In this document: in pieces, positions 26,601 to 40,156 of the stretch
Layout: every line of letters begins with the position of its first letter
Numbering within the stretch: position 1 is the first letter of the stretch
Origin: Hydractinia symbiolongicarpus
Taxonomy: Eukaryota > Cnidaria > Hydrozoa > Anthoathecata > Hydractiniidae
NCBI RefSeq assembly: GCF_029227915.1
Contig: NC_079879.1
Span: 2,418,001 to 2,482,000, forward strand
Reading direction: 5' to 3'
Length of the DNA stretch: 64,000 nucleotides
Notes under the pieces: model-generated
Database searches by the model: none
The model's input: the letters and a program-made list of their open reading frames with translations, nothing else
Told to the model about the DNA's origin: nothing
Position numbers and translations under genes: made by a program

Positions 26601-29600
26601 GGGACCAATCGTAGTCGTTAGCGCGTGCTGAAGAAGTAGAGACAGTTTCAAAAACTACATTTCATTAACATTCTAACAGTCTCAGTCCGCTTGAGCTACA
26701 ACGGTTGCGTCTTATATTTGTACCAACATGTATTTAGCGATATTTTTCTGACATTACTAGGTTGCATCGCTTTTAACAGTGAGGCGATTGACTGTGAGAC
26801 TTAATTGAAATGATTTTGGACTTTGATCTTATAAATGTGATAAATGACACAATTTGACTCCTAGAAATAACATTCTCCTTAATTTGTCATGATTGCTGGA
26901 ATTCAGCGATTACACAGGGCGCTGTGGTAGCGCTTTAATGAAAAATTTAGATGAATAATTCATTTTGTACCGTGGGACCAATCGTAATCGTTAGCGCGTG
27001 CTGAAGAAATAGAGACAGTTTCAAAAACTACATTTCATTGACTTTCTAACAGTATAGGTCCGCTTGAGTTACAACGGTTGCGTCACATATTCGTACCAAC
27101 ATGTATTCAGCGATATTTTTCTGATGTTACTAGGTAGCATCGCTTTTAACAGTGAAACGATTGACTGTGGGACATAATTGAATTATTTTGGACGTCGACC
27201 TTATAAATGTGATAAATGACACAATTTGACTCCTAGAAATAACATTCTCCTTAATTTGACATGATTGCTGAAATTCAGAGATTACACAGGGCGCTGTGGT
27301 AGCACTTTAATGAAAAATTTAGATGAATAAGTCATTTTGTTCCGTGGGACCAATCGTAGTCGTTAGCGCGTGCTGAAGAAGTAGAGACAGTTTCAAAAAC
27401 TACATTTCATTAACTTTCTAACAGTCTCAGTCCGCTTGAGCTACAACGGTTGCGTCTTATAATTGTACCAACATGTATTTAGCGATATTTTTCTGACATT
27501 ACTAGGTTGCATCGCTTTTAACAGTGAGGCGATTGACTGTGAGACTTAATTGAAATGATTTTGGACTTTGATCTTGTAAATGTGATAAATGACACAATTT
27601 GACTCCTAGAAATAACATTCTCCTTAATTTGTCATGATTGCTGGAATTCAGCGATTACACAGGGCGCTGTGGTAGCGCTTTAATGAAAAATTTAGATGAA
27701 TAAGTCATTTTTGTACCGTGGGACCAATCGTAGTCGTTAGCGCGTGCTGAAGAAATAGAGACAGTTTCAAAAACTACATTTCATTGATTTTCTAACGGTA
27801 TAAATCCGTTTCAGTTACAACGGTTGCGTCACATGTTCGTACCAACATGTATTTAGCGATATTTTTCTGATATTACTAGGTTGCATCGCTTTTAACAGTG
27901 ACGCGATTGACTGTGGGACTTAATTGAAATGATTTTGGACTTTGATCTTATAAATGTGATAAATGACACAATTTGACTCCTAGAAATAACATTCTCCTTA
28001 ATTTGACATGATTGCTGGAATTCAGAGATTACACAGGGCGCTGTGGTAGCACTTTAATGAAAAATTTAGATGAATAAGTCATTTTGTACCGTGGGACCAA
28101 TCGTAGTCGTTAGCGCGTGCTGAAGAAGTAGAGACAGTTTCAAAAACTACATTTCATTAACTTTCTAACAGTCTCAGTCCGCTTGAGCTACAACGGTTGC
28201 GTCTTATATTTGTACCAACATGTATTTAGCGATATTTTTCTGACATTACTAGGTTGTATCGCTTTTAACAGTGAGGCGATTGACTGTGAGACTTAATTGA
28301 AATGATTTTGGACTTTGATCTTATAAATGTGATAAATGACACAATTTGACTCCTAGAAATAACATTCTCCTTAATTTGTCATGATTGCTGGAATTCAGCG
28401 ATTACACAGGGCGCTGTGGTAGCGCTTTAATGAAAAATTTAGATGAATAATTCATTTTGTACCGTGGGACCAATCGTAATCGTTAGCGCGTGCTGAACAA
28501 ATAAAGACAGTTTCAAAAACTACATTTCATTGACTTTCTAACAGTATAGGTCCGCTTGAGTTACAACGGTTGCGTCACATATTCGTACCAACATGTATTC
28601 AGCGATATTTTTCTGATGTTACTAGGTAGCATCGCTTTTAACAGTGAAACGATTGACTGTGGGACATAATTGAATTATTTTGGACGTCGACCTTATAAAT
28701 GTGATAAATGACACAATTTGACTCCTAGAAATAACATTCTCCTTAATTTGACATGATTGCTGAAATTCAGAGATTACACAGGGCGCTGTGGTAGCACTTT
28801 AATGAAAAATTTAAATGAATAAGTCATTTTGTACCGTGGGACCAATCGTAGTCGTTAGCGCGTGCTGAAGAAGTAGAGACAGTTTCAAAAACTACATTTC
28901 ATTAACTTTCTAACAGTCTCAGTCCGCTTGAGCTACAACAGTTGCGTCTTATATTTGTACCAACATGTATTCAGCGATATTTTTCTGATGTTACTAGGTA
29001 GCAGTGCTTTTAACAGTGAAACGATTGACTGTGGGACATAATTGAATTATTTTGGACGTCGACCTTATAAATGTGATAAATGACACAATTTGACTCCTAG
29101 AAATAACATTCTCCTTAATTTGGCATGATTGCTGAAATTCAGAGATTACACAGGGCGCTGTGGTAGCACTTTAATGAAAAATTTAGATGAATAAGTCATT
29201 TTGTACCGTGGGACCAATCGTAGTCGTTAGCGCGTGCTGAAGAAGTAGAGACAGTTTCAAAAACTACATTTCATTAACTTTCTAACAGTCTCAGTCCGCT
29301 TGAGCTACAACGGTTGCGTCTTATATTTGTACCAACATGTATTTAGCGATATTTTTCTGACATTACTAGGTTGCATCGCTTTTAACAGTGAGGCGATTGA
29401 CTGTGAGACTTAATTGAAATGATTTTGGACTTTGATCTTATAAATGTGATAAATGACACAATTTGACTCCTGGAAATAACATTCTCCTTAATTTGACATG
29501 ATTGCTGGAATTCAGAGATTACACAGGGCGCTGTGGTAGCACTTTAATGAAAAATTTAGATGAATAAGTCATTTTGTACCGTGGGACCAATCGTAGTCGT

Positions 29601-32600
29601 TAGCGCGTGCTGAAGAAGTAGACACAGTTTCAAAAACTACATTTCATTAACTTTCTAACAGTCTCAGTCCGCTTGAGCTACAACGGTTGCGTCTTATATT
29701 TGTACCAACATGTATTTAGCGATATTTTTCTGACATTACTTGGTTGCATCGCTTTTAACAGTGAGGCGATTGACTGTGAGACTTAATTGAAATGATTTTG
29801 GACTTTGATCTTATAAATGTGATAAATGACACAATTTGACTCCTAGAAATAACATTCTCCTTAATTTGTCATGATTGCTGGAATTCAGCGATTACACAGG
29901 GCGCTGTGGTAACGCTTTAATGAAAAATTTAGATGAATAAGTCATTTTGTACCGTGGGACCAATCGTAATCGTTAGCGCGTGCTGAAGAAATAGAGACAG
30001 TTTCAAAAACTACATTTCATTGACTTTCTAACAGTATGGGTCCGCTTGAATTACAACGGTTGCGTCACATATTCGTACCAACATGTATTCAGCGATATTT
30101 TTCTGATGTTACTAGGTAGCATCGCTTTTAACAGTGAAACGATTGACTGTGGGACATAATTGAATTATTTTGGACGTCGACCTTATAAATGTGATAAATG
30201 ACACAATTTGACTCCTAGAAATAACATTCTCCTTAATTTGTCATGATTGCTGGAATTCAGCGATTACACAGGGCGCTGTGGTAGCGCTTTAATGAAAAAT
30301 TTAGATGAATAAGTCATTTTGTACCGTGGGACCAATCGTAATCGTTAGCGCGTGCTGAAGAAATAGAGACAGTTTCAAAAACTACATTTCATTGACTTTC
30401 TAACAGTATAGGTCCGCTTGAGTTACAACGGTTGCGTCACATATTCGTACCAACATGTATTCAGCGATATTTTTCTGATGTTACTAGGTAGCATCGCTTT
30501 TAACAGTGAAACGATTGACTGTGGGACATAATTGAATTATTTTGGACGTCGACCTTATAAATGTTATAAATGACACAATTTGACTCCTAGAAATAACATT
30601 CTCCTTAATTTGACATGATTGCTGAAATTCAGAGATTACACAGGGCGCTGTGGTAGCACTTTAATGAAAAATTTAGATGAATAAGTCATTTTGTACCGTG
30701 GGACCAATCGTAGTCGTTAGCGCGTGCTGAAGAAGTAGAGACAGTTTCAAAAACTACATTTCATTAACTTTCTAACAGTCTCAGTCCGCTTGAGCTACAA
30801 CGGTTGCGTCTTATATTTGTACCAACATGTATTTAGCGATATTTTTCTGACATTACTAGGTTGCATCGCTTTTAACAGTGAGGCGATTGACTGTGAGACT
30901 TAATTGAAATGATTTTGGACTTTGATCTTATAAATGTGATAAATGACACAATTTGACTCCTAGAAATAACATTCTCCTTAATTTGTCATGATTGCTGGAA
31001 TTCAGCGATTACACAGGGCGCTGTGGTAGCGCTTTAATGAAAAATTTAGATGAATAAGTCATTTTGTACCGTGGGACCAATCGTAATCGTTAGCGCGTGC
31101 TGAAGAAATAGAGACAGTTTCAAAAACTACATTTCATTGACTTTCTAACAGTATAGGTCCGCTTGAGTTACAACGGTTGCGTCACATATTCGTACCAACA
31201 TGTATTCAGCGATATTTTTCTGATGTTACTAGGTAGCATCGCTTTTAACAGTGAAACGATTGACTGTGGGACATAATTGAATTATTTTGGACGTCGACCT
31301 TATAAATGTGATAAATGACACAATTTGACTCCTAGAAATAACATTCTCCTTAATTTGACATGATTGCTGAAATTCAGAGATTACACAGGGCGCTGTGGTA
31401 GCACTTTAATGAAAAATTTAGATGAAAAAGTCATTTTGTACCGTGGGACCAATCGTAGTCGTTAGCGCGTGCTGAAGAAGTAGAGACAGTTTCAAAAACT
31501 ACATTTCATTAACTTTCTAACAGTCTCAGTCCGCTTGAGCTACAACGGTTGCGTCTTATATTTGTACCAACATGTATTTAGCGATATTTTTCTGACATTA
31601 CTAGGTTGCATCGCTTTTAACAGTGAGGCGATTGACTGTGAGACTTAATTGAAATGATTTTGGACTTTGATCTTATAAATGTGATAAATGACACAATTTG
31701 ACTCCTGGAAATAACATTCTCCTTAATTTGACATGATTGCTGGAATTCAGAGATTACACAGGGCGCTGTGGTAGCACTTTAATGAAAAATTTAGATGAAT
31801 AAGTCATTTTGTACCGTGGGACCAATCGTAGTCGTTAGCGCGTGCTGAAGAAGTAGAGACAGTTTCAAAAACTACATTTCATTAACTTTCTAACAGTCTC
31901 AGTCCGCTTGAGCTACAACGGTTGCGTCTTATATTTGTACCAACATGTATTTAGCGATATTTTTCTGACATTACTAGGTTGCATCGCTTTTAACAGTGAG
32001 GCGATTGACTGTGAGACTTAATTGAAATGATTTTGGACTTTGATCTTATAAATGTGATAAATGACACAATTTGACTCCTAGAAATAACATTCTCCTTAAT
32101 TTGTCATGATTGCTGGAATTCAGCGATTACACAGGGCGCTGTGGTAGCGCTTTAATGAAAAATTTAGATGAATAAGTCATTTTGTACCGTGGGACCAATC
32201 GTAATCGTTAGCGCGTGCTGAAGAAATAGAGACAGTTTCAAAACTACATTTCATTGACTTTCTAACAGTATAGGTCCGCTTGAATTACAACGGTTGCGTC
32301 ACATATTCGTACCAACATGTATTCAGCGATATTTTTCTGATGTTACTAGGTAGCATCGCTTTTAACAGTGAAACGATTGACTGTGGGACATAATTGAATT
32401 ATTTTGGACGTCGACCTTATAAATGTGATAAATGACACAATTTGACTCCTAGAAACAACATTCTCCTTAATTTGACATGATTGCTGAAATTCAGAGATTA
32501 CACAGGGCGCTGTGGTAGCACTTTAATGAAAAATTTAAATGAATAAGTCATTTTGTACCGTGGGACCAATCGTAGTCGTTAGCGCGTGCTGAAGAAATAG

Positions 32601-34068
32601 AGACAGTTTCAAAAACTACATTTCATTGACTTTCTAACAGTATAGGTCCGCTTGAGTTACAACGGTTGCGTCACATATTCGTACCAACATGTATTTAGCG
32701 ATATTTTTCTGATGTTACTAGGTAGCATCGCTTTTAACAGTGAAACGATTGACTGTGGGACATAATTGAATTATTTTGGACGTCGACCTTATAAATGTGA
32801 TAAATGACACAATTGGACTCCAAGAAATAACATTCTCCTTAATTTGACATGATTGCTGGAATTCAGCGATTACACCGGGCGCTGTGGTAGCGCTTTAATG
32901 AAAAATTTAGATGAATAAGTCATTTTGTACCGTGGGACCAATCGTAGTCGTTAGCGCGTGCTGAAGAAATAGAGACAGTTTCAAAAACTACATTTCATTG
33001 ACTTTCTAACAGTATAGGTCCGCTTGAGTTACAACGGTTGCGTCACATATTCGTACCAACATGTATTTAGCGATATTTTTCTGATGTTACTAGGTAGCAT
33101 CGCTTTTAACAGTGAAACGATTGACTGTGGGACATAATTGAATTATTTTGGACGTCGACCTTATAAATGTGATAAATGACACAATTTGACTCCTAGAAAT
33201 AACATTCTCCTTAATTTGACATGATTGCTAAAATTCAGAGATTACACAGGGCGCTGTGGTAGCACTTTAATGAAAAATTTAGATGAATAAGTCATTTTGT
33301 ACCGTGGGACCAATCGTAGTCGTTAGCGCGTGCTGAAGAAGTAGAGACAGTTTCAAAAACTACATTTCATTAACTTTCTAACAGTCTCAGTCCGCTTGAG
33401 CTACAACGATTGCGTCTTATATTCGTACCAACATGTATTTAGCGATATTTTTTTGACATTACAAGGTTGCATCGCTTTTAACAGTGAGGCGATTGACTGT
33501 GGGACTTAATTGAAATGATTTTGGACTTTGATCTTATAAATGTGATAAATGACACAATTTGACTCCTAGAAATAACATTCTCCTTAATTTGACATGATTG
33601 CTGGAATTCAGAGATTACACAGGGCGCTGTGGTAGCACTTTAATGAAAAATTTAGATGAATAAGTCATTTTGTACCGTGGGACCAATCGTAGTCGTTAGC
33701 GCGTGCTGAAGAAGTAGAGACAGTTTCAAAAACTACATTTCATTAACTTTCTAACAGTCTCAGTCCGCTTGAGCTACAACGGTTGCGTCTTATATTTGTA
33801 CCAACATGTATTTAGCGATATTTTTCTGATGTTACTAGGTAGCATCGCTTTTAACAGTGAAACGATTGACTGTGGGACATAATTGAATTATTTTGAACAT
33901 CGACCTTATAAATGTGATAAATGACACAATTTGACTCCTAGAAATAACATTCTCTTTAATTTCACATGATTGCTGAAATTCAGCGATTAGACAGGGCGCT
34001 GTGGTGGCGCTTTAATGAAAAATTTAGATGAATAAGTCATTTTGTACCGTAGGACCAATCCTAGTCGT
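20657..34068. repeat. Large homogenised satellite block (about 36 units)
   Basis: Units of the same A/B/C subtypes as at 1-2606 alternate for 13.4 kb. The subtype with AACGGTATAAATCCG recurs at 23321, 24068, 26302 and 27794 (747, 2234 and 1492 bp apart, that is 2, 6 and 4 units). The rare CGCTTGAATTAC variant recurs at about 30044 and 32278 (2234 bp). Three successive units at 21775, 22147 and 22519 share TAGCTCGTGC; the first two are identical for about 300 bp by eye. There is no gene and no insertion in this stretch. Confidence 0.88.
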
Positions 34069-34710
34069 TAGCGCGTGCTGAAGAAATAGAGACATTTTCA
34101 AAAACTACAATTCATTAGCTTTCTAACAGTCTCAGTCCGCTTGAGCTACAACGGTTGCGTTCTATATTCGTACCAACATGTATTTAGCGACATTTTTCTG
34201 ACATTACTAGGTTGCATCGCTTTTAACAGTGAGGCGACTGACTGTGAGACTTAATTGAAATGATTTTGGACTTTGATCTTATAAAAGTGATAAATGACAG
34301 ATTTTGACTCCTAGAAATAACATTCTCCTTAATTTGACATGATTGCTGAAATTCAGCGATTAGACAGGGCGCTGTGGTGGCGCTTTAATGAAAAATTTAG
34401 ATGAATAAGTCATTTTGTACCGTAGGACCAATCCTAGTCGTTAGCGCGTGCTGAAGAAATAGAGACATTTTCAAAAACTACAATTCATTAGCTTTCTAAC
34501 AGTCTCAGTCCGCTTGAGCTACAACGGTTGCGTTCTATATTCGTACCAACATGTATTTAGCGACATTTTTCTGACATTACTAGGTTGCATCGCTTTTAAC
34601 AGTGAGGCGACTGACTGTGAGACTTAATTGAAATGATTTTGGACTTTGATCTTATAAAAGTGATAAATGACAGATTTTGACTCCTAGAAATAACATTCTC
34701 CTTAATTTGA
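33965..34710. repeat. Near-perfect tandem duplication of one 373-bp unit
   Basis: Two adjacent copies (about 33965-34337 and 34338-34710) match throughout by eye. They share rare variants found in few other units: CGTAGGACC, TTCTATATTCG, AGCGACATTTTTC and ATAAAAGTGATAAATGACAG. Unit boxes fall at 34069, 34442 and 34815. It is probably among the youngest exchanges in the window. Confidence 0.88.
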
Positions 34711-36678
34711 CATGATTGCTGGAATTCAGCGATTTCACAGGGCGCTGTGGTAGCGCTTTAATGAAAAATTTGGATGAATAAGTCATTTTGTACCGCGGGA
34801 CCAATCGTAGTCGTTAGCGCGTGCTGAAGAAATAGAGACAGTTTCAAAGACTACATTTCATTGACTTTCTAACAGTATCAGTCCCCTTGAGTTACACCGG
34901 TTGCGTCTTATATTCGTACCAACATGTATTTAGCGATTTTTTTCTGATGTTACTAGGTTACATCGCTTTTAACAGTGAAGCAATTGACTGTGGGACTTAA
35001 TTGAATTGATTTTGGACTTTGACCTTATAAATGTTATAAATGAGACAATTGGACTCCAAGAAATAACATCCTTCTTAGCTTGACATGATTGCTGGAACTC
35101 AGTGATTACTCAGGGCGCTATGGTAGCGCTTTAATGAAAAATTTAGAAGAAAAAGTCAGTTTTTACTGTGGGACCAATCCTAGCCGTTAACGCGCGCTGA
35201 GAAAACAGGGACAGTTTCAAAAACTACATTTCATTGACTTTCTAACAGTATAGCTCCGCTTGAGTTACAACGGTTGCGTCACATATTCGTACCAACATGT
35301 ATTCAGCGGTATTTTTCTGATGTTACTAGGTAGCATCACTTTTAACAGTGAAACGATTGACTGTGGGACTTAATTGAATTATTTTGGACTTCGACCTTAT
35401 AAATGTGATAAATGACACAATTGGACTCCAAGAAATAACATTCTCTTTAATTTGACATGATTGCTGGAATTCAGCGATTACACAGGGCGCTGTGATAGCG
35501 CTTCACTTAAAAATTTAGATCAATAAGTCATTGTGTAACGTGGGACCAATCCTAGCCGTTAGCGTTCGTTGAAGAAATAGAGACATTTTCAAAAATTACA
35601 ATTCATTGAATTTCCAGCGGTATCAATCCGTTTGAGTTACAACGCTTGCGTCACATATTCGTACCAACATTTGTTTTGCGATATTTTTCTGATATTACTA
35701 GGTTGCATCGCTTTTAACAGTGAAACGATTGACGGTGGGACTTAATTAGAGTGATTTTGAGTTTTAACCAGATAAATGTGATAAATGACACAATTGGACT
35801 CCAAGAAATAACATTCTTCTTAATTTGACATGACTGCTGGAACTCAGCGATTACACTGGGCGCTGTGGTACCGCTTTAATGAAAAATTTAGATAAAAAAG
35901 TCATTTTGTACTGTGGGACCAATCGTAGTCGTTAGCGCGCGCTGAAGAAATAGACGCAGTTTCAAAAACTACATTTCATTGATTTTCTAACGGTATAAGT
36001 CCGTTTCAGTTACAACGGTTGCGTCACATATTCGTACCAACATTTGTTTTGCGATATTTTTCTGATATTACTAGGTTGCATCGCTTTTATCAGTGAAATG
36101 ATTGACGGTGGGACTTAATTGAAATGATTTTGGACTTTGATCTTATAAATGTGATAAATGACACAATGTGACTCCAAGAACTAACATTCTCCTTAATTTA
36201 ACATGATTGCTGAAATTCAGAGATTACACAGGGCGCTGTGGTAGCACTTTAATGAAAAATTTAGATGAATAAGTCATTTTGTACCGTGGGACCAATCGTA
36301 GTCGTTAGCGCGTGCTGAAGAAGTAGAGACAGTTTCAAAAACTACATTTCATTAACTTTCTAACAGTCTCAGTCCGCTTGAGCTACAACGCTTGCGTCAC
36401 ATATTCGTACCAATATTTGTTTTGCGATATTTTTCTGATATTACTAGGTTGCATCGCTCTTAACAGTGAAACGATTGACGGTGGGACTTAATTGAACTGA
36501 TTTTGGGTTTTAACCTTATAAATGTGATAAATGACACATTTGGACACAAAGAAATAACATTCTTCATAATTTGACCTGATTGCTGGAACTCAGCGATTAC
36601 ACAGGGCGCTCGGGTGGCTCGTTTTTTAAAAATTTATATAAATAAGCCATTTTGTACTGTGGTCCCAATCGTAGGCGT

Positions 36679-37258
36679 TAGCACGCGCTGAAGAAATAGA
36701 GACATTTTCAAAAACTACATTTCATTAACTTTCTAACAGTCTCAGTCCGCTTGAGCTACAACGGTTGCGTCACATATTCGTACCTGTGGGTCTTAATTGA
36801 ATTGATTTTGGACTTTGACCATATAAATGTGATAAATAAGCCAATTTGACTCCAAGATATAACATTCTTCTTAATCTGACATGATTGCTGGAACTCGGCG
36901 ATTACACAGGGTTATTTAAAAATTTAGATAAATAAGTCATTTTTTACTGTGGGACCAATTGTAGCCCTTAGCACGCGCTGAAGAAATAGAGACATTTTCA
37001 AAAACTACATTTCATTAACTTTCTAACAGTCTCAGTCCGCTTGAGCTACAACGGTTGCGTCACATATTCGTACCTGTGGGTCTTAATTGAATAGATTTTG
37101 GACTTTGACCATATAAATGTGATAAATAAGCCAATTTGACTCCAAGATATAACATTCTTCTTAATCGGACATGATTGCTGGAACTCGGCGATTACACAGG
37201 GTTATTTAAAAATTTTGATAAATAAGTCATTTTGTACTGTGGGACCAATCGTAGCCCT
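36679..37258. repeat. Two tandem 290-bp short satellite units
   Basis: Boxes at 36679, 36969 and 37259 are 290 bp apart. Each unit lacks the stretch between CGTACC and TGTGGG (junction TACCTGTGGGTC at 36781 and 37071) and the second also lacks the GGCGCTGTGGTAGCGC block, reading ACACAGGGTTATTT. The pair is itself a tandem duplication. Confidence 0.88.
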
Positions 37259-39866
37259 TAGCACGCGCTGAAGAAATAGAGACAGTTTCAAAAACTACAT
37301 TTCATTAGCTTTCTAACAGTCTCAGTCCGCTTGAGCTACAACAGTTGCGTTCTATATTCGTACCAACATGTATTTAGCGACATTTTTCTGACATTACTAG
37401 GTTGCATCGCTTTTAACAGTGAGGCGACTGACTGTGAGACTTAATTGAAATGATTTTGGACTTTGATCTTATAAAAGTGATAAATGACAGATTTTGACTC
37501 CTAGAAATAACATTCTCCTTAATTTGACATGATTGCTGGAATTCAGCGATTTCACAGGGCGCTGTGGTAGCGCTTTAATGAAAAATTTGGATGAATAAGT
37601 CATTTTGTACCGCGGGACCAATCGTAGTCGTTAGCGCGTGCTGAAGAAATAGAGACAGTTTCAAAAACTACATTTCATTGACTTTCTAACAGTATAGGTC
37701 CGCTTGAGTTACAACGGTTGCGTCACATATTCTTACCAACATGTATTCAGCGATATTATCCTGATATTAATAGGTTGCATCACTTTTAACAGTGAAACGA
37801 TTGACTGTGAGACTTAATTGAAATGGTTTTGGACTTTGATCTTATAAATGTGATAAATGACACAATGTGACTCCAAGAACTAACATTCTCCTTAATTTAA
37901 CATGATTGCTGGAATTCAGCGATTGCACTGGGCGCTGTGATGGCGCTTCATTTAAAAAATTTGGATAAATCAGTCATTTTGTACTGTGGGACCAATTGTA
38001 GTCGTTAGCGCGTGCTGAAGAAATAGAGACAGTTTCAAAAACTACATTTCATTGACTTTCTAACAGTATAGGTCCGCTTGAGTTACAACGATTGCGTCAC
38101 ATATTCGTACCAACATGTATTCAGCGGTATTTTTCTGATGTTACTAGGTAGCATCACTTTTAACAGTGAAACAATTGACTGTGGGACTTAATTGAATTAT
38201 TTTGGACTTCGACCTTATAAATGTGATAAATGACACAATTGGACTCCAAGAAATAACATTCTCCTTAATTTGACATGATTGCTGGAATTCAGCGATTACA
38301 CAGGGCGCTGTGATAGCGCTTCACTTAAAAATTTAGATCAATAAGTCATTGTGTAACGTGGGACCAATCCTAGCCGTTAGCGTTCGTTGAAGAAATAGAG
38401 ACATTTTCAAAAACTACAATTCATTGAATTTCCAGCGGTATCAATCCGTTTGAGTTACAACGCTTGCGTCACATATTCGTACCAACATTTGTTTTGCAAT
38501 ATTTTTCTGATATTACTAGGTTGCATCGCTTTTATCAGTGAAATGATTGACGGTGGGACTTAATTGAAATGATTTTGGACTTTGATCTTATAAATGTGAT
38601 AAATGACAGATTTTGACTCCTAGAAATAACATTCTCCTTAATTTGACATGATTGCTGTAATTCAGCGATTTCACAGGGCGCTGTGGTAGCGCTTTAATGA
38701 AAAATTTGGATGAATAAGTCATTTTGTACCGCGGGACCAATCGTAGTCGTTAGCGCGTCCTGAAGAAATAGAGACAGTTTCAAAAACTACATTTCATTGA
38801 CTTTCTAACAGTATAGGTCCGCTTGAGTTACAACGGTTGCGTCACATATTCTTACCAACATGTATTCAGCGATATTATCCTGATCGCTTTTCCATCGCTT
38901 TTAACAGTGAAACGATTGACTGTGAGACTTAATTGAAATGGTTTTGGACTTTGATCTTATAAATGTGATAAATGACACAATGTGACTCCAAGAACTAACA
39001 TTCTCCTTAATTTAACATGATTGCTGGAATTCAGCGATTGCACTGGGCGCTGTGATGGCGCTTCATTTAAAAAATTTGGATAAATAAGTCATTTTGTACC
39101 GTGGGACCAATCCTAGTCGTTAGCGCGTGCTGAAGAAATAGAGACAGTTTCAAAAACTACATTTCATTGACTTTCTAACAGTATAGGTCCGTTTGAGTTA
39201 CAACGGTTGCGTCACATATTCGTACCAACATGTATTCAGCGATATTTTTCTGATGTTACTAGGTAGCATCGCTTTTAACAGTGAAACGATTGACTGTGGG
39301 ACATAATTGAATTATTTTGGACGTCGACCTTATAAATGTGATAAATGACACAATTTGACTCCTAGAAATAACATTCTCCTTAATTTGACATGATTGCTGA
39401 AATTCAGAGATTACACAGGGCGCTGTGATAGCACTTTAATGCAAAATTTAGATGAATAAGTCATTTTGTACCGTGGGACCAATCGTAGTCGTTAGCGCGT
39501 GCTGAAGAAGTAGAGACAGTTTTAAAAACTACTTTTCATTAACTTTCTAACAGTCTCAGTCCGCTTGAGCTACAACGCTTGCGTCACATATTCGTACCAA
39601 TATTTGTTTTGCGATATTTTTCTGATATTACTAGGTTGCATCGCTCTTAACAGTGAAACGATAGACGGTGGGACTTAATTGAACTGATTTTGGGTTTTAA
39701 CCTTATAAATGTGATAAATGACACATTTGGACACAAAGAAATAACATTCTTCATAATTTGACCTGATTGCTGGAACTCAGCGATTACACAGGGCGCTCGG
39801 GTGGCTCGTTTTTTTAAAAATTTAGATAAATAAGCCATTTTGTACTGTGGTCCCAATCGTAGGCGT

Positions 39867-40156
39867 TAGCACGCGCTGAAGAAATAGAGACAGTTTCAAA
39901 AACTACATTTCCTTGACTTTCTAACAGTATCAGTTCCCTTGAGTTACAACGGTTGCGTCACAGATTCGTACCTGTGGGTCTTAATTGAATTGATTTTGGA
40001 CTTTGACCATATAAATGTGATAAATAAGCCAATTTGACTCCAAGATATAACATTCTTCTTAATCTGACATGATTGCTGGAACTCGGCGATTACACAGGGT
40101 TATTTAAAAATTTAGATAAATAAGTCATTTTGTACTGTGGGACCAATTGTAGCCCT
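39867..40156. repeat. 290-bp short satellite unit
   Basis: It has the same CGTACC/TGTGGGTC junction (about 39968) and the same GGGTTATTTAAAAA ending as the pair at 36679-37258. The flanking boxes are at 39867 and 40157. Confidence 0.87.

Noticed and set aside
35562-35580. CENP-B-box-like GTTCGTTGAAGAAATAG in the GCGTTCGTTGAAG subtype
   Set aside because: It matches only the first half of the NTTCGNNNNANNCGGGN consensus; the CGGG half is absent, and the motif occurs in only one subtype.
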